Shown piece by piece: positions 62,401-64,000 of a stretch of DNA of 64,000 nucleotides. The first letter of the stretch is position 1; every line of letters begins with the position of its first letter. A program made the position numbers and the translations under genes. The stretch is taken from positions 18,075,755 to 18,139,754 of the forward strand of contig CM043868.1 in the NCBI GenBank assembly GCA_023846275.1, in the 5' to 3' direction. This stretch comes from Vanilla planifolia. Its lineage: Eukaryota > Streptophyta > Magnoliopsida > Asparagales > Orchidaceae. Below the pieces are notes generated by a model. It made no database searches. It was not told where the DNA came from and saw nothing but the letters and a program-made list of their open reading frames with translations.

Positions 62401-64000
62401 TGGAAGTAAAAGACTGATGCAAGCAAGCACCATAATCATAGCTTATTAGCAAAGAAAAATTCATAATAACCACAGTATCACAAAGATTCAAAATATTAGA
62501 AACAAAGTTATAATATAAAAATCGTAATAATATCCTAAAGTAGACCAACATAATCGACTAATACAACTATATTTATTTAGATTAAAATGTCAAATAATAT
62601 AATTTGTGAATTTGACATAGTTACGAAATCAAAAAATGAGCTTTTGGAAGCAAAGTATATAAATATGGTTAGTTAGGTAGCAAAAAAATAAAAATTCGAT
62701 AAGGATCGAGAAATGATTTTTTATCTAAAAATATCTTTCATTGTTTAAGGTATTTATGTGTTTTGATACTTTGAAAGTAAAATTAATTATAGAAAAACAT
62801 ATATAGCTTCAAATATAAAAGAGGTGATAAATGAAATATAAATAATGAAGCCACACATGCATACATGATTAACAAGTTGAAGTTGGTGAAACATTGTATT
62901 CGATGAACAATTTTTTCTTTCATGTGCATCCAAGAAATCAAAAACTTGATTTGACTCATTTTATTGCATTGTATTATTGCAAATATGCCAACTATTAAGA
63001 CGTTGTAGTGTCAATGTCCCCACAAGCATAACTTGTTAATTATCAAATATGAAAGTCCCTCTCAGGTTTCTTGTGACATCTAAACATTATGTAATCATAC
63101 TTTTCATTGATTTGTATTATTTCATAATGATGATTTTATGATCTAATACTAGCACATAGATTTATTAAACTAGTTGGATCTATTTTAGCATTTTGATTAC
63201 TTGTTAACTTGCTCACATTGTCGATCTGTCCCTATCCCTTCTCTGCAATAACTAAGATGCTATCTCCTCCTGTATTGCAATATCATCCATCCTCCTTGCT
63301 AGCACTAATATTCACCCTTCACTAGTTATTCAAAAAAGTCGTTCCTTATCAAAGTAGGGAGATAAAAACTTCCTACTACGACTTTGATCATTAACGGAAC
63401 TACATAGAAGAGCAAGATGATGTCTCTCTTTGTTACACGAAGAAATGTTACATTACCTTAGTAAATTGTATTGAGTGTTATTATAATTGATGCATTAAAT
63501 CTTGAGCTTTTCTTATAATTGATGAGCTCTTGTGAAAGATTTGGTTATATTTCACCATTAAGGTTCATTACATTTTGAAAATGATTAGATTCAAGTTGTG
63601 TGCATCTAAATTAAAGAAAAGAGCACATGAAGACACAAATTCCTAACATTTTCATTTTATATTTTGCCATTACAAAGAAACCTAGATGAGTTGACAATAA
63701 CCTATTTAAGAAGAAGGGGCACTTTCAGTTGTTTGTGAGGTATGTCTAAATTGGCCATAAGAGAAAAGCCTTACTTCTTGGAAGACAGTTTAGAACGAAG
63801 TCCACCACTTAGTTGATGTCATAACTCTCCTAACTGATAGAAACATCCCAAAAGGTACATAGGTAGAGGGAACAGGCCTTTCCTCATGCGATTGAGGAGA
63901 AACGCAAGTATTGGCATGAGAAAGGAAGTAGAAGAAAATAGTTTTCGTGATATCCCCCATCAAGCTCCTGTGTTATGAGATAATAGCGCTGGCTACGTAA
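59471..64000. other. AT-rich intergenic DNA; no gene recognised
   Basis: No supported frame or recognisable motif to the end of the window. Confidence 0.35.

Noticed and set aside
1..64000. CRISPR arrays, tRNA or rRNA genes, organelle insertions
   Set aside because: None recognised by eye on either strand; the repeats seen are microsatellites, tandem duplications and LTRs.

Overview
The window is nuclear DNA of a flowering plant. It is very AT-rich, and its genes have introns and plant-specific families (a CH-domain kinesin-14 and a DUF1677 protein). Decayed plant-type LTR retrotransposons and a LINE fill much of the rest. I cannot name the species. Nothing bacterial, plastid or clearly mitochondrial was recognised.

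Only two genes are well supported, both on the minus strand. The first is a kinesin-14 with an N-terminal calponin-homology domain, a coiled coil and a motor domain, spread over 1554-23159. I could join 18 exons in phase into a 995-residue reading frame. Intron 14 (2992-3189) has AT-AC ends typical of the minor (U12) spliceosome. Intron 8 (about 16.8 kb) holds a nest of LTR elements. An old Ty3/gypsy element lies at about 5.4-17.9 kb, and its 3' LTR is split by a second LTR element at about 10.64-16.87 kb that has no recognisable polymerase. The second gene is a single-exon DUF1677 protein at 38585-39169, with a TATA box and a composite RY/G-box motif upstream.

The rest is mostly repeat debris: a LINE reverse transcriptase remnant (25.7-26.4 kb); a 3.0 kb solo LTR with a perfect 5-bp target duplication (31155-34155); a 332-bp copia-like solo LTR with target duplication GGTCC (45600-45931); a decayed gypsy gag-protease region with its primer binding site (about 50.0-52.4 kb); a diverged 62-bp tandem repeat (42.8-43.1 kb); and long AT-rich stretches with no recognisable gene. 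Two short open stretches near 44.8 and 45.3 kb lie in a segment of less monotonous composition and may be gene debris.

The most interesting points are the AT-AC intron inside the kinesin motor domain and a reading frame that survives a nested-transposon intron. No wholly new biological system is evident.
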